NCBI GenBank assembly: GCA_965243545.1
Contig: OZ251573.1
Location: 1,302,001-1,366,000 of the forward strand
Source of the DNA: CATQHW01 sp965243545
Lineage (GTDB): Bacteria; Spirochaetota; Spirochaetia; SZUA-6; Bin103
Length of the DNA stretch: 64,000 nucleotides
Reading direction: 5' to 3'
The stretch's first letter is position 1. Each line of letters begins with the position of its first letter. The notes beneath the pieces were generated by a model, which was not told where the DNA came from, did no database searches, and was given only the letters and a program-made list of their open reading frames with translations. Shown here piece after piece: positions 1-7,797 of the stretch. The position numbers were made by a program, and so were the translations under genes.

Positions 1-281
1 AGAAAGATGCTGAAGGCGCCGCGCGCGCGTCGCGCCCAGCGCCGCTCACGCGCCACGCCGGCGCGGTAGGAGGCCGCGGCGTTGGCGCGCACCTCCAGAA
101 ACGACCCCCACGGGCGGCCGCGGGTGACGTGGCCGTTGTGGCGCACGTAGCAGCCCACCCCGCACAGCGCGTTGCCGAACGCGCAACCGCGGTAGGGCTG
201 CGCCGAGTGGGAGCTGACGGTGCGCAGGAACCCGCTGGTGCGGGTGAGAATGTTGCCGACCTCGGTAACGGTGACGCGCAT
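1..281 (-). CDS. Radical SAM protein, spore photoproduct lyase-like (N-terminal part only)
   Basis: The gene runs off the left edge of the window. The 93 visible residues open with MRVTVTEVGNILTRTSGFLR and contain a cysteine cluster, YRGCAFGNALCGVGCYVRHN (residues about 29-48). The C-x(6)-C-x(3)-C arrangement resembles the iron-sulfur cluster region of the SPL-like radical SAM family rather than the canonical CxxxCxxC spacing. Members bind a 4Fe-4S cluster and cleave S-adenosylmethionine; most are of unknown substrate. The ATG at 281 was chosen because it matches the usual family N-terminus, although the frame stays open upstream. The gene is divergent from the small gene at 364. Family assignment is fairly secure; substrate unknown; the rest of the protein is outside the window. 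Confidence 0.7.
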   Translation of the reverse strand, partial: MRVTVTEVGNILTRTSGFLRTVSSHSAQPYRGCAFGNALCGVGCYVRHNGHVTRGRPWGSFLEVRANAAASYRAGVARERRWARRARGAFSIF

Positions 282-363
282 GGACGAAAACGGAACGCTC
301 AGGTACCTTGACAGGTGGGTTCAATCCAAACTACCCCGGCCGGCCGAAGGAGAAACAGTCCTA

Positions 364-582
364 TTGAAGCGCATGACCCTTGAAATCCGGAGCTCGTTCG
401 GCAAGGTGCTGGACCGGTTCGCGTCCCGGAATGGTATCAGCGCCGACGAAGCGGTGCGACGCGCGCTGGCGGTGATCTCCCTGGCGGAGGCGGAAGCGTC
501 CAGGGGCAGGTCGTTGGGCATCGTGGCGGAAGACCGGGAGACCGGCGATCTCCACGCCGTCGGGTGCATTCGGGGGCTGTGA
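364..582 (+). CDS. Small ribbon-helix-helix-like protein
   Basis: This is a 72-residue protein starting at TTG (364), placed about eight bases after an AAGGAG ribosome binding site; ATG at 373 is an in-frame alternative. The N-terminal half reads as a short beta strand (MTLEIRSSFGKVLDRFA) followed by two helices with ISADEAVRRALAVI. That layout is like the ribbon-helix-helix DNA-binding or antitoxin-type fold used by many short autoregulators. No toxin-like partner follows directly: the next gene, a Uma2-family nuclease-like protein, is on the opposite strand. The function is inferred from secondary-structure pattern only and could equally be an uncharacterised small protein. Confidence 0.5.
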   Translation: MKRMTLEIRSSFGKVLDRFASRNGISADEAVRRALAVISLAEAEASRGRSLGIVAEDRETGDLHAVGCIRGL

Positions 583-648
583 GCATGCCGGAGTCGCGCG
601 GCGACGTTTCGATCACCGACCTTCCGTTGGTTACGTTGGTCGTGTCGT

Positions 649-679
649 TCTACTTCCCCAAGGCGGACCGCTGACCTGA
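649..679. repeat. 31-bp direct repeat, left copy
   Basis: The sequence beginning tctacttccccaaggcggac and ending in ctgacctga is identical to that at 1284-1314. The two copies bracket the Uma2-family gene at 697-1257. Confidence 0.9.
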
Positions 680-696
680 GCCGCCGGCAGTCGCCG

Positions 697-1257
697 CTAC
701 GGCCACCACACCCGGCCCAGATCGACCACCACGCCCGGCAGCTCGCCGAACGCGCCGGCCGGCTCCAAGCGCGTGCCCCGGCGCACGTACTTCACTACGC
801 GGCGCGCCACCGGATCGACGATCCAGTACTCGCCCACGCCGGCCCGCTCATAGAGACGCAGCTTCAGGCCGCGGTCCCTGCGCTCGCTCGATCGTGACAG
901 TATCTCCACCACCAAGTCGGGAGGCCCGTCTACCTTGCGCGCCGTCAGGTAGGAGCTCCGCGCCGCCAGCACCACCAGCAAGTCGGGCTCCACGACGTCG
1001 TGGTCGGAGAGCTGCACGGCGGTGGGAGCGTTGAACACTTCCCCCTGGCCCGGCAATTCGATCTGTTCGTAGAGCTGAAAGTGGATGCGGCGCGAGATAC
1101 GCTGGTGATCAAGGTAGGGAGCGGCGCTCACGTAGTGCCTCCCGGCGATGATCTCATGCCTTGCGCCGTCGTCGGGAAACGCAAGGTAGTCGTCGAAGGT
1201 GAGCCCGGCTCTGCTTCGAGTAGTCGTCGTCACGCTGGCAGCGGATGGTAGGCGCAC
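697..1257 (-). CDS. Uma2 family (DUF820) endonuclease-like protein
   Basis: The 186-residue product has the normal length for the Uma2 family, a PD-(D/E)XK nuclease-fold group that is amplified in cyanobacteria and other genomes. Visible landmarks are the early HEIIAG strand, VEPDLLVV near residue 90, DLVVEILSRSS near residue 115, and the distal lysine-containing helix and strand GLKLRLYERAGVGEYWIVDP. These match the acidic and lysine positions of the fold. It starts at GTG (1257). Real biochemical roles of Uma2 proteins are largely unknown. It sits alone between two 31-bp direct repeats, opposite in strand to its neighbours, which suggests it arrived as a mobile cassette. A second, unrelated-looking copy of the family is at 21633-22244. 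Confidence 0.85.
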   Translation of the reverse strand: MRLPSAASVTTTTRSRAGLTFDDYLAFPDDGARHEIIAGRHYVSAAPYLDHQRISRRIHFQLYEQIELPGQGEVFNAPTAVQLSDHDVVEPDLLVVLAARSSYLTARKVDGPPDLVVEILSRSSERRDRGLKLRLYERAGVGEYWIVDPVARRVVKYVRRGTRLEPAGAFGELPGVVVDLGRVWWP

Positions 1258-1283
1258 GGCGCCGGTCCTGCAAGCTCCCGGCG

Positions 1284-1314
1284 TCTACTTCCCCAAGGCG
1301 GACCGCTGACCTGA
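1284..1314. repeat. 31-bp direct repeat, right copy
   Basis: Identical to the repeat at 649-679. It lies in the 256-base gap between the Uma2 gene and the UPF0145 gene. Confidence 0.9.
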
Positions 1315-1457
1315 CGCGGAGCGGATGGTGAGGGCGCCGCGATGGCCGGTCAACGTAAGCCCTCGCAGACGCGACGCGGCGCCGTCCCGCTCTGCCGCGA
1401 TCCGGCCGGCCCGCATCGGGCCATTGTAAAGAACGGGAGCACGTGGCATCGTTCGAC

Positions 1458-1478
1458 CGGTCCCGGCGCACGGGACCG
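1458..1478 (+). promoter_or_regulatory. Hairpin in the leader of the UPF0145 gene
   Basis: A perfect 8-bp stem (CGGTCCCG / CGGGACCG) closes a 5-base loop 35 bases upstream of the start codon at 1514. There is no U-tract, so it is more likely a leader structure or operator than a terminator. Function not known. Confidence 0.35.
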
Positions 1479-1513
1479 AAACTCCCCGACAGAAACGAAA
1501 GGAGACTCAAGCA

Positions 1514-1834
1514 GTGATCCTGACCACCACCCCGACCATCCAGGGCAAGAACATCAGCGAGTACCGCGGCATCGTCACCGGCGAGGCGATCATCGGCGCC
1601 AACATCTTCAAGGACTTCTTCGCCGGCATCCGCGACATCGTCGGCGGACGCGCGGCGGCCTACGAGGAGGAGCTGGGCAACGCCCGTCAGATCGCCCTGC
1701 AGGAGATGGAGGACGCAGCCCGCCAACGGGGCGGCAACGCGGTCGTCGGCATCGACCTGGACTACGAAGTGGTCGGCCAGGGCGGCAGCATGCTCATGGT
1801 GACCGCCAGCGGCACCGCCGTCACTGTCGACTGA
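1514..1834 (+). CDS. UPF0145 / YbjQ family protein
   Basis: This 106-residue protein matches the YbjQ (UPF0145) family along its full length. It has the N-terminal MILTTTPTIQGKNISEYRGI strand, the central GGRAAAYEEELGNARQIALQ helix, and the closing GGNAVVGIDLDYEVVG and TASGTAVTV strands. The family forms small oligomeric proteins and is sometimes called putative heavy-metal-binding, without firm biochemical support. The start is GTG at 1514, eight bases after a strong AAGGAG, which fixes it. It is a single gene with its own leader hairpin, followed 52 bases later by a phosphoesterase gene on the same strand. Function remains unassigned. Confidence 0.9.
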   Translation: MILTTTPTIQGKNISEYRGIVTGEAIIGANIFKDFFAGIRDIVGGRAAAYEEELGNARQIALQEMEDAARQRGGNAVVGIDLDYEVVGQGGSMLMVTASGTAVTVD

Positions 1835-1886
1835 GCCGCCGGCGCAGCCAGCGCGCCGCGCGCGCACGCCAACGCTCCCGACCACC

Positions 1887-2798
1887 ATGACCCCGAGCAC
1901 GCACGCCTGGACCGACGAGACGGCGACCATCGGCGTGGCCGGCATCGACGGGCCGTTGCGCGTGCTGCACGTGACCGACTCCCACGTCAGCGTCCCGCAC
2001 GAGGAGGCCGACCGGCCGTACGCCCACTACGGCGAACGGATGGACCGGCTGTTTGCCGACTACCCGACCCTGGATACGTTCAGGGCACAGATGGCTCGCG
2101 CCCGCGCCGAACGGCACGACCTGATCGCGCTCACCGGCGACCACGTCAACTACCCGTCACCCACCGCGGTCGCCGCCGTGCACCGCCTCCTGGAGTCGGC
2201 CGGCCGCCGCAGCATGTTCACGGCCGGCAACCACGACTGGTCCTACGCCGGCATGCCGGGGAGCCCGGACGACCGGCGCCGCGAGTGGCGCGAACGGTCG
2301 CTGCTGCCGCTCTACCGCGGCCGGCCGCCCCACGCCGACTCGCTCGACCTGGGCGGCGTCCGCTTCGTGGCGATCGACAACAGCACCCGTCAGATCGACC
2401 CGGAGCAGCTCACCTTCTTCACGGACCGGCTGGCCGGCGGTCTGCCGGTCGTGCTGCTGGCGCATATGCCGTTTCGGCTGCCGGGCGACCACGACCCGTA
2501 CTACGCGCCGCCACCATCGTCACGGGCGCCGATTCCGCTCTGCGGCGACCCCGACCCCGGCTCGCCGGACGACATCGACCGGCGCCTCCCCGGCCGGGAG
2601 CGCGCCCGCACGTCCGGCAACCTGCCGAGCACCGAAGAGTTCATCGACCGGCTGTTGGCCGCCCGCAACCTGATCGCCGTGCTGTGCGGGCACGTGCACG
2701 GCGCCGGCGCGCACCCCATCCACCGGGGAGCGGTGCAGTACGTCACCGGCCCCGGATACCTCGACCGGTCGCGCACCGTCACCATCCGGCCCCGGTAG
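1887..2798 (+). CDS. Calcineurin-like metallophosphoesterase
   Basis: The 303-residue protein carries the full metallophosphoesterase motif series: DSH in HVTDSHVS (about residue 31), LTGDHVNYPSP with GD (about 82), GNHDW (about 113), a histidine in LLAHMPFR (about 195) and GHVHG near the C-terminus (about 273). These residues coordinate the two metal ions in this phosphatase / phosphodiesterase fold. There is no signal peptide, so a cytoplasmic location is expected. The substrate cannot be read from sequence; cyclic nucleotides, nucleotides and phosphoproteins are all possible in the superfamily. It is followed 73 bases later by a BNR propeller protein on the same strand. Confidence 0.85.
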   Translation: MTPSTHAWTDETATIGVAGIDGPLRVLHVTDSHVSVPHEEADRPYAHYGERMDRLFADYPTLDTFRAQMARARAERHDLIALTGDHVNYPSPTAVAAVHRLLESAGRRSMFTAGNHDWSYAGMPGSPDDRRREWRERSLLPLYRGRPPHADSLDLGGVRFVAIDNSTRQIDPEQLTFFTDRLAGGLPVVLLAHMPFRLPGDHDPYYAPPPSSRAPIPLCGDPDPGSPDDIDRRLPGRERARTSGNLPSTEEFIDRLLAARNLIAVLCGHVHGAGAHPIHRGAVQYVTGPGYLDRSRTVTIRPR

Positions 2799-2871
2799 CG
2801 CCACCCGCCCCGGCAGGCGGCCCGGTCCGCGCCGCCACCGCTTGCGGTCGAGCGCCATCCCCCGGTGTGCT

Positions 2872-4167
2872 ATGGTCGATCACGGGGTGTCTGCCATGCA
2901 CACGGGACGCGCGCCGAATCAGCTGCTCTCCGTCAACGGGTGCGGACGCGCCACCGCCTACCCGCAGGAGAACAAGATCGTCACGGCCGGCGACCTGGCG
3001 CACGTCGCCTGGCTCGACTCGGTCGCCGAAGGGTTTCGCGTGCGGATACGCACCCTCGACCGCCGGAGCGGCAGCTGGTCCCCGACCTGCACCATCGGCG
3101 AAGCGTATGACAACCACGGCGGTCCGGCGTTGGTCTGCGACAGCCGGGGCTACCTGCACGTCGCCTATTACCCGCATCACCACGCGATCCGGTACCGGCG
3201 GTCCGTGCGCCCCGGCGACTCCTCGGAGTGGACGGAGGAGGAGCTGATCGGCGACGCCTACACGTACCCGAAGCTCGCCGTGGGCGCCGACGACGAGCTG
3301 CTGTTGAGCTGCCGCCGCAGCTTCCTGACGCGCGAACGCCGCCTGGGACACGAACGGCCCTGGGAGCTCCACCTGCTGCGCAGGAGTGCGGGCGGCGCCT
3401 GGAGCGAGCCGCTGGTGCTGGCGCGCTCACGCCACCCGCAGTACACCCACTTCGGCGAGTCCTACGCCTGGGGACCGGACCGCCGGAGCCTGCACATGAC
3501 GCTCCGCTTTCACGAAAAGTCGGACGCGGGCGCCTACGGCCGGCTGCAGACGGTCGGCTATCTGTTCAGCCCGGACGCCGGGCGGACGTGGCAGCGATCG
3601 GACGGGACGCCGGCGCAGCTGCCGGTCACGGCCGACAGCGTCGAGGTGCTCGCCGCCGGCGGCATCGACTACGGGAGCGCCCTGGCGGCCGGGGCAGTGG
3701 CGGCGGCCGCGGACGGCGCGCCGTGGCTGGTGCACAGCGAGTGGTCAGGCGGCGTCGGGACCAATACCGTGTGCACGCCGAACGGCGACGGAAGCTGGCG
3801 CCGCATCGTCCTGAACGAACGGGTCGAGCTCGCGCCGGGGCGTTGCTTCGGACTGGCGCCGAGCGTCGTGTTCGACGCCGCCGGGCGGCTGGTCGGCGTG
3901 ACGACCACCGAGCGGGTTGGGGACGAGGCGCCGTGGGGTGATCCCGCCAGCGAGGTCGTGCGCTTCACGTCCGACGACGGCGGCGCCACCTTCGCCGTGG
4001 AGCAGGTGAGCGCGGCCGATCCCGGCACGGCGCACTGGTTTCCCCACCTGGAGCGGCCCCTGGGATTCGGGCCGCCGCCGGCCACGCCCGGCATCATCTA
4101 CACCGCCGGCCCGGCAGGGAGCACCTGCGACGACCTGTTGTCGAACCGCGTGGTGTGGGTGGGTTGA
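2872..4167 (+). CDS. BNR-repeat (BNR_4-like) beta-propeller protein
   Basis: The 431-residue protein shows repeated blade motifs typical of sialidase-like propellers, including VAWLDSVAEG, YLHVAYYPHHH, DELLLSCRRSF, SPDAGRTWQ and TSDDGGATF. The last two are Asp-box-type (S-x-D-x-G-x-T-W) turns. It resembles the BNR_4 family, often found in gene clusters that degrade sulfated or acidic polysaccharides. No signal peptide is evident, which is unusual if it acts on extracellular glycans. ATG at 2872 is used; ATG at 2896 is equally possible, and neither has a strong ribosome binding site. Whether it is a hydrolase, a lyase or a binding protein is not determinable here. Confidence 0.7.
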   Translation: MVDHGVSAMHTGRAPNQLLSVNGCGRATAYPQENKIVTAGDLAHVAWLDSVAEGFRVRIRTLDRRSGSWSPTCTIGEAYDNHGGPALVCDSRGYLHVAYYPHHHAIRYRRSVRPGDSSEWTEEELIGDAYTYPKLAVGADDELLLSCRRSFLTRERRLGHERPWELHLLRRSAGGAWSEPLVLARSRHPQYTHFGESYAWGPDRRSLHMTLRFHEKSDAGAYGRLQTVGYLFSPDAGRTWQRSDGTPAQLPVTADSVEVLAAGGIDYGSALAAGAVAAAADGAPWLVHSEWSGGVGTNTVCTPNGDGSWRRIVLNERVELAPGRCFGLAPSVVFDAAGRLVGVTTTERVGDEAPWGDPASEVVRFTSDDGGATFAVEQVSAADPGTAHWFPHLERPLGFGPPPATPGIIYTAGPAGSTCDDLLSNRVVWVG

Positions 4168-4193
4168 CCGGCCCGCGCTACTTCCCGGCCGCG

Positions 4194-5084
4194 CTACTTC
4201 TTGGGCTTCTTGGCGAACAGCGCGAAGGCAAAGTTGGGGGCCGGGGCGGTCATGTCGGTGCGCCTCTGCAAGTAGCGCTCCGTCGCCTGCGCCGGCGACA
4301 CGCTGTCGACCTCCTCGAACCCGACCCGCCCCATCTCGGCCTTCATGTCGTCGGGACTGAAGGTGGAGATCATCGGCTCGCCGCGGCGCGCGACGAACTG
4401 CTCCAACTTCTCCGTGAACTCGATCCCGTCGGGGGGAACCATCTCGCGCGGGTACTTGTAGTCGAAGACGATGCGGCTGCCGGGAGCGGCGAGCGAGGAG
4501 ATGCGGTCCAGGGTGTCGGTGATGGCGTTTCCGGTGAGGTAGTAGGTGGTCCCCAGCCAGGAGAAGAACGCGGGCTTGTCGGCGTCGAAGCCGGCGCCGC
4601 GCAACGCGTCGTCCAGGTGGTCGGTCTCGAAGTCGACCGGCACCAGGGTCAGGTTGCCGGGAACGCTGCCGTTGATGGCGGTCAGCCGTTCGCGCTTCAT
4701 CGCCTGGGAGGCCGGCTGGTCGACCTCGAAGATGCGCAGGCGGTCGGCCAGGTCGTCCTGGCGGAGTGAGAACGTGTCGAGCCCCGCCCCCAGGATCACG
4801 TACTGCCCCACGCCGTCGGCGACCGCCTCGCGGAGCCGGTCCTCGGTGAAGCGGACGCGCAGGATCGCCTCGGTGTGAATGGGCTTGAGCACGCCCAGCA
4901 GGGCGTCCTTGATCAGCCAGTTGAGCAGCCGGTTCTTGGCGACCTGCCGCCAGAACGGCGTCACCATCTGCAGCGCGTAGGTGTCGGAGAAGATCGCCGG
5001 CTGGTTCCAGATCAGGTGGCTGGCCCGGATCGCCGCCACCAGAATCGCGGTCGTGCTCGCCTTCTGCTTGTGTTCGGTAGCCAT
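4194..5084 (-). CDS. Class I SAM-dependent methyltransferase, leucine carboxyl methyltransferase-like
   Basis: The 296-residue protein belongs to the LCM / TIGR00027-like group. The SAM-binding glycine loop is YVILGAGLDTFSLR (about residue 90), followed by the acidic strand RIFEVDQPASQ (about 116) and LVPVDFE (about 145). FFSWLGTTYYL and SRIVFDYKYP mark the later strands of the Rossmann-like domain. Family members O-methylate carboxyl or hydroxyl groups of small molecules, often polyketides; the substrate here is unknown. The ATG at 5084 opens MATEHKQKAS; an ATG at 5099 is in frame. It is divergent from the SGNH hydrolase gene starting at 5182, with a shared 97-base control region. Confidence 0.8.
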   Translation of the reverse strand: MATEHKQKASTTAILVAAIRASHLIWNQPAIFSDTYALQMVTPFWRQVAKNRLLNWLIKDALLGVLKPIHTEAILRVRFTEDRLREAVADGVGQYVILGAGLDTFSLRQDDLADRLRIFEVDQPASQAMKRERLTAINGSVPGNLTLVPVDFETDHLDDALRGAGFDADKPAFFSWLGTTYYLTGNAITDTLDRISSLAAPGSRIVFDYKYPREMVPPDGIEFTEKLEQFVARRGEPMISTFSPDDMKAEMGRVGFEEVDSVSPAQATERYLQRRTDMTAPAPNFAFALFAKKPKK

Positions 5085-5181
5085 GACAGCATCGATCATC
5101 ACCCGAACGCCCGCCTTTGTCCACGCGCCGTTGCGGCGCCTCGCGCATGACCGCAAAGATCGTCTCACGGTACAGGTAGCC

Positions 5182-5856
5182 ATGAACCCCCAGGTACGCG
5201 TTTCGTGCTACGCTCCTTCACCGATGACCGAGGCCGACTGGTGGGCGCTGGTGCCCGCGCCGCTCCGCAACCGGCCGGAGATGGCCTACGTGCGGGGCGA
5301 TCCGGCGCTGCCGCGCGTGCTCCTGTTGGGCGACTCAATCTCCATGTCCTACACCGCGCCGGTGCGGCGGCGACTGGCCGGCGCGGCGGCCGTGCATCGC
5401 GCGCCGGACAACTGCCGGTCCACCCGCCACAGCGTGGCCGGCCTCGATCGCTACCTGGGAGACGGCGGCTGGCGGGTGATCCATTGCAACTGGGGCATCC
5501 ACGACGTCACACGCCTGGAAAGCCCGGACGCCCGCCAAGTCGAGGTCGAGGAGTACGGCCGCAACCTGGAAACGCTCTTCACGCGGCTGGAGGCGACCGG
5601 CGCGCGGCTCATCTGGGCCACCACCACGCCGGTGCAGGAGGGGACGCCCAACCGCGCGCCGGCCGACGTGGCGCGCTACAACGGCGTAGCGCACCGGATC
5701 GTCTCCGCGCGCGGCATTTCCGTCGACGATCTCTACACGCTCGCCCTGCCGCGGGTCACGGCGCTGCAGCCGCCCCGGAACGTCCACTTCACCGCCGCGG
5801 GCGCCGAGGTGCTGGCGGAACAGGTGGCGCGGTCAATCCGGGAAGCGCTCGCCTGA
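5182..5856 (+). CDS. SGNH/GDSL-type hydrolase
   Basis: The 224-residue protein has the block I nucleophile motif LLLGDSISMSY (Ser about residue 45), the block III-like GIHDVT (about 98), in which the usual Asn is replaced by His, and a block V RNVHFTAAG (about 196), in which the expected Asp before the His appears replaced by Asn. The fold is therefore clear, but the catalytic triad is not canonical. The family hydrolyses esters, including sugar O-acetyl groups. No signal peptide is seen. The start is ATG 5182 after CAGGTAG; ATG 5224 is an alternative. It is followed by an inverted repeat and an ATPase gene. Confidence 0.7.
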   Translation: MNPQVRVSCYAPSPMTEADWWALVPAPLRNRPEMAYVRGDPALPRVLLLGDSISMSYTAPVRRRLAGAAAVHRAPDNCRSTRHSVAGLDRYLGDGGWRVIHCNWGIHDVTRLESPDARQVEVEEYGRNLETLFTRLEATGARLIWATTTPVQEGTPNRAPADVARYNGVAHRIVSARGISVDDLYTLALPRVTALQPPRNVHFTAAGAEVLAEQVARSIREALA

Positions 5857-5877
5857 CCGCCCCGGCGTTCCGTCCCG

Positions 5878-5945
5878 CATGAGTGTTTTGGGGTTGACCG
5901 GAAAACACCCATGAGTATATTCGGGTGCACCCGAAAACACTCATG
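5878..5945. promoter_or_regulatory. Inverted repeat overlapping the start of the ATPase gene
   Basis: The left arm catgagtgttttgggg (5878-5893) pairs with the right arm cccgaaaacactcatg (5930-5945) at 15 of 16 positions. Between them lies the perfect palindrome cgggtgcacccg (5922-5933). The ATG at 5943 is inside the right arm. This could be an operator, a translation-blocking hairpin or a mobile-element end. Confidence 0.6.
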
Positions 5946-7103
5946 CCCCTGCCGACCGGACCACGGACGCCCCGCTACCTCTCCGCCGCCGCCACCGCCG
6001 ACCTTGCCGCGCGCATGGTGTTCGTGGGCGGCCCGCGCCAAGTCGGCAAGACCACGTTCGCGCTGTCGCTGCTCGGCGCCGGGAGCGACGAGTCGTCGCC
6101 TGCCTACCTCAACTGGGACGACCTGTCCGACCGCCAGGCGATCCTGGCCGCGCGGTTGCCGCCGGGTCAGCCGCGCATCATCTTCGACGAACTCCACAAG
6201 TACGCGGAGTGGCGGGGGCTGATCAAAGGGCTCTACGACACGCACAAGTCGTCGATCTCCTTCCTGGTGACCGGCTCGGCGCGGCTCGACTACTACCGCA
6301 AGGGCGGCGACTCCCTGCAGGGCCGGTACCACTACTACCGCCTGCACCCCTTCACCCTGCCGGAATGCGGCCGGCCCGCCGGTGCCGAGTCGACCGCCGA
6401 TCTGCTCCGGTTCGGCGGGTTCCCGGAACCGTTTCTGCGCGGCGAGGAGCGCTTTCACCGCCGCTGGCTGCGCGAGCACTCCGCCCGCGTCGTGCATGAG
6501 GACCTGCGCGATCTGGAACAGGTCCGCGAGGTGTCGCGGCTCGACCTGCTGCTGGCTCACCTGCCCTCCTGCGTCGGTTCGCCGCTGTCGATCAACCGTT
6601 TGCGCATACTGCTGCAGGCGTCCCACGACAGCGTCGAACGCTGGATCGCGGCGTTCGAGCGGCTCTATCTCTGCTACCGGGTGGCGCCGTTCGGGTCAGC
6701 CGCCATCCGAGCGGTCCGCAAGGAACGGAAGCTCTACTTCTGGGACTGGTCGCGCGTGGACGATCCCGGCGCCCGCTTCGAGAACCTGGTGGCCGGCCAC
6801 CTGCTCAAGTACTGCCACTTCATCGAAGACACCGAGGGGTATGCGATGGAGTTGCGCTTCCTCCGCGACACCGACGGGCGCGAGATCGACTTCGTGGTGC
6901 TCCGCGACGGACGGCCCGAGCTCGCCGTCGAGTGCAAGAGCGGCGAGCGCAACGCCTCGCCAACCTGCCGCTACGTGCGCGAGCGCACCTCCATTCCCCG
7001 CTTCTACCAGGTCCACTTGGGCGCCGCGGACTTCGGCGACGCCGCCGCCGGCACGCGCGTGCTGCCGTTCTGGACCTTCTGCCGCGAGCTCGCCCTGCCG
7101 TAG
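5943..7103 (+). CDS. AAA ATPase with C-terminal DUF4143 / nuclease-like domain
   Basis: The 386-residue protein has a Walker A GGPRQVGKTTF (about residue 29), a Walker B RIIFDELHKY (about 81) and the sensor-like FLVTGSARLDYYR (about 107), the usual order in AAA_14 ATPases. The C-terminal half has the DUF4143 helix bundle. It ends with a restriction-like core, GREIDFVVL then ELAVECKSG (about residues 322-343), which supplies an Asp and an E-x-K. Such proteins are numerous in anaerobes and are suspected defence or mobile-element ATPases, but are not characterised. ATG 5943 lies in an inverted repeat, so expression may be autoregulated; GTG 5925 is an alternative start inside the same element. 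Confidence 0.85.
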   Translation: MPLPTGPRTPRYLSAAATADLAARMVFVGGPRQVGKTTFALSLLGAGSDESSPAYLNWDDLSDRQAILAARLPPGQPRIIFDELHKYAEWRGLIKGLYDTHKSSISFLVTGSARLDYYRKGGDSLQGRYHYYRLHPFTLPECGRPAGAESTADLLRFGGFPEPFLRGEERFHRRWLREHSARVVHEDLRDLEQVREVSRLDLLLAHLPSCVGSPLSINRLRILLQASHDSVERWIAAFERLYLCYRVAPFGSAAIRAVRKERKLYFWDWSRVDDPGARFENLVAGHLLKYCHFIEDTEGYAMELRFLRDTDGREIDFVVLRDGRPELAVECKSGERNASPTCRYVRERTSIPRFYQVHLGAADFGDAAAGTRVLPFWTFCRELALP

Positions 7104-7110
7104 CGCGCGC

Positions 7111-7143
7111 CGCGCCGTCCGTCAGCTTGACGAACACGGCGCG
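7111..7143. terminator. Nested inverted repeat between the ATPase and NYN genes
   Basis: The arms CGCGCCGT (7111-7118) and ACGGCGCG (7136-7143) enclose an inner CGTCA-GCT-TGACG hairpin (7120-7132). There is no downstream U-run, so it may be an attenuator or operator for the NYN gene rather than an intrinsic terminator. Confidence 0.35.
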
Positions 7144-7175
7144 CGTGTAGATTGTACGGTGTTGACCGATAGCTC

Positions 7176-7793
7176 ATGGAAAAGACCTTCATCTACTGGG
7201 ACAACTCCAACATCTTCATCAGCGCGCAGCAGGCGGCGATCGAGCGCGAAGGCGAAGCGGCCCGCTACCGGATACGCATCCATTTTCGGAATCTGTTGAG
7301 GTTGGCCTGCGCGGATCGCCCGATCGAGCACGCCATCGCCGTCGGCTCCATTCCGCCCGAATTGCGCCACGTCTGGAACCGCATGGAGAACGAGGGCGTT
7401 ACCGTTCAGCTCCTCGAGCGCGGTGAGATGCACCACCGCGAACAGGGCGTCGATCAGGCGCTGCAGACGGCGATGCTGCGCGACGCCTTCGATTACAACG
7501 GCGATCCGGGCATAGCGGTCATGCTCACCGGCGACGGCGCCGGGTTCGATGACGGCGTGGGTTTTCACGCCGACCTGGAACGCATGCGCCGCCGCGGCTG
7601 GCGCGTCGAAGTGCTGTCGTGGCGGCATAGCTGCAACCGCGCCATGCGGCGCTGGGCCGAGCAGAACGGCTCGTTCGTCGCGCTGGACGACTTCTACCAG
7701 AGCGTGACCTTCCTGGAGCCGCCGGCGCCGGGCCGGCCGCACGCCGATCCGCGCGCGGCGTTGCCGGTCGACCTGGGCCAGCGGCTTGCCTGA
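7176..7793 (+). CDS. NYN-domain (PIN-like) ribonuclease-like protein
   Basis: The 205-residue protein begins MEKTFIYWDNSNIFISAQQA, the hallmark DNxN first strand of NYN domains. A second acidic strand, VMLTGDGAGFDDGVGFHADL (about residues 108-127), and an earlier acidic residue in GVDQALQTAM complete the metal-binding site expected for this PIN-like nuclease fold. NYN proteins act on RNA in several systems, but the target here is unknown. The gene follows the AAA ATPase after 72 bases holding a nested inverted repeat. It is the last plus-strand gene before the minus-strand enolase pair, with only four bases between the stop codons. Confidence 0.85.
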   Translation: MEKTFIYWDNSNIFISAQQAAIEREGEAARYRIRIHFRNLLRLACADRPIEHAIAVGSIPPELRHVWNRMENEGVTVQLLERGEMHHREQGVDQALQTAMLRDAFDYNGDPGIAVMLTGDGAGFDDGVGFHADLERMRRRGWRVEVLSWRHSCNRAMRRWAEQNGSFVALDDFYQSVTFLEPPAPGRPHADPRAALPVDLGQRLA

Positions 7794-7797
7794 TTCG

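Noticed and set aside
585..674. 29-codon open frame ending in YFPKADR inside the left direct repeat
   Set aside because: Too short, no homology recognised, and the same C-terminal codons recur at the right repeat only because the DNA is duplicated.
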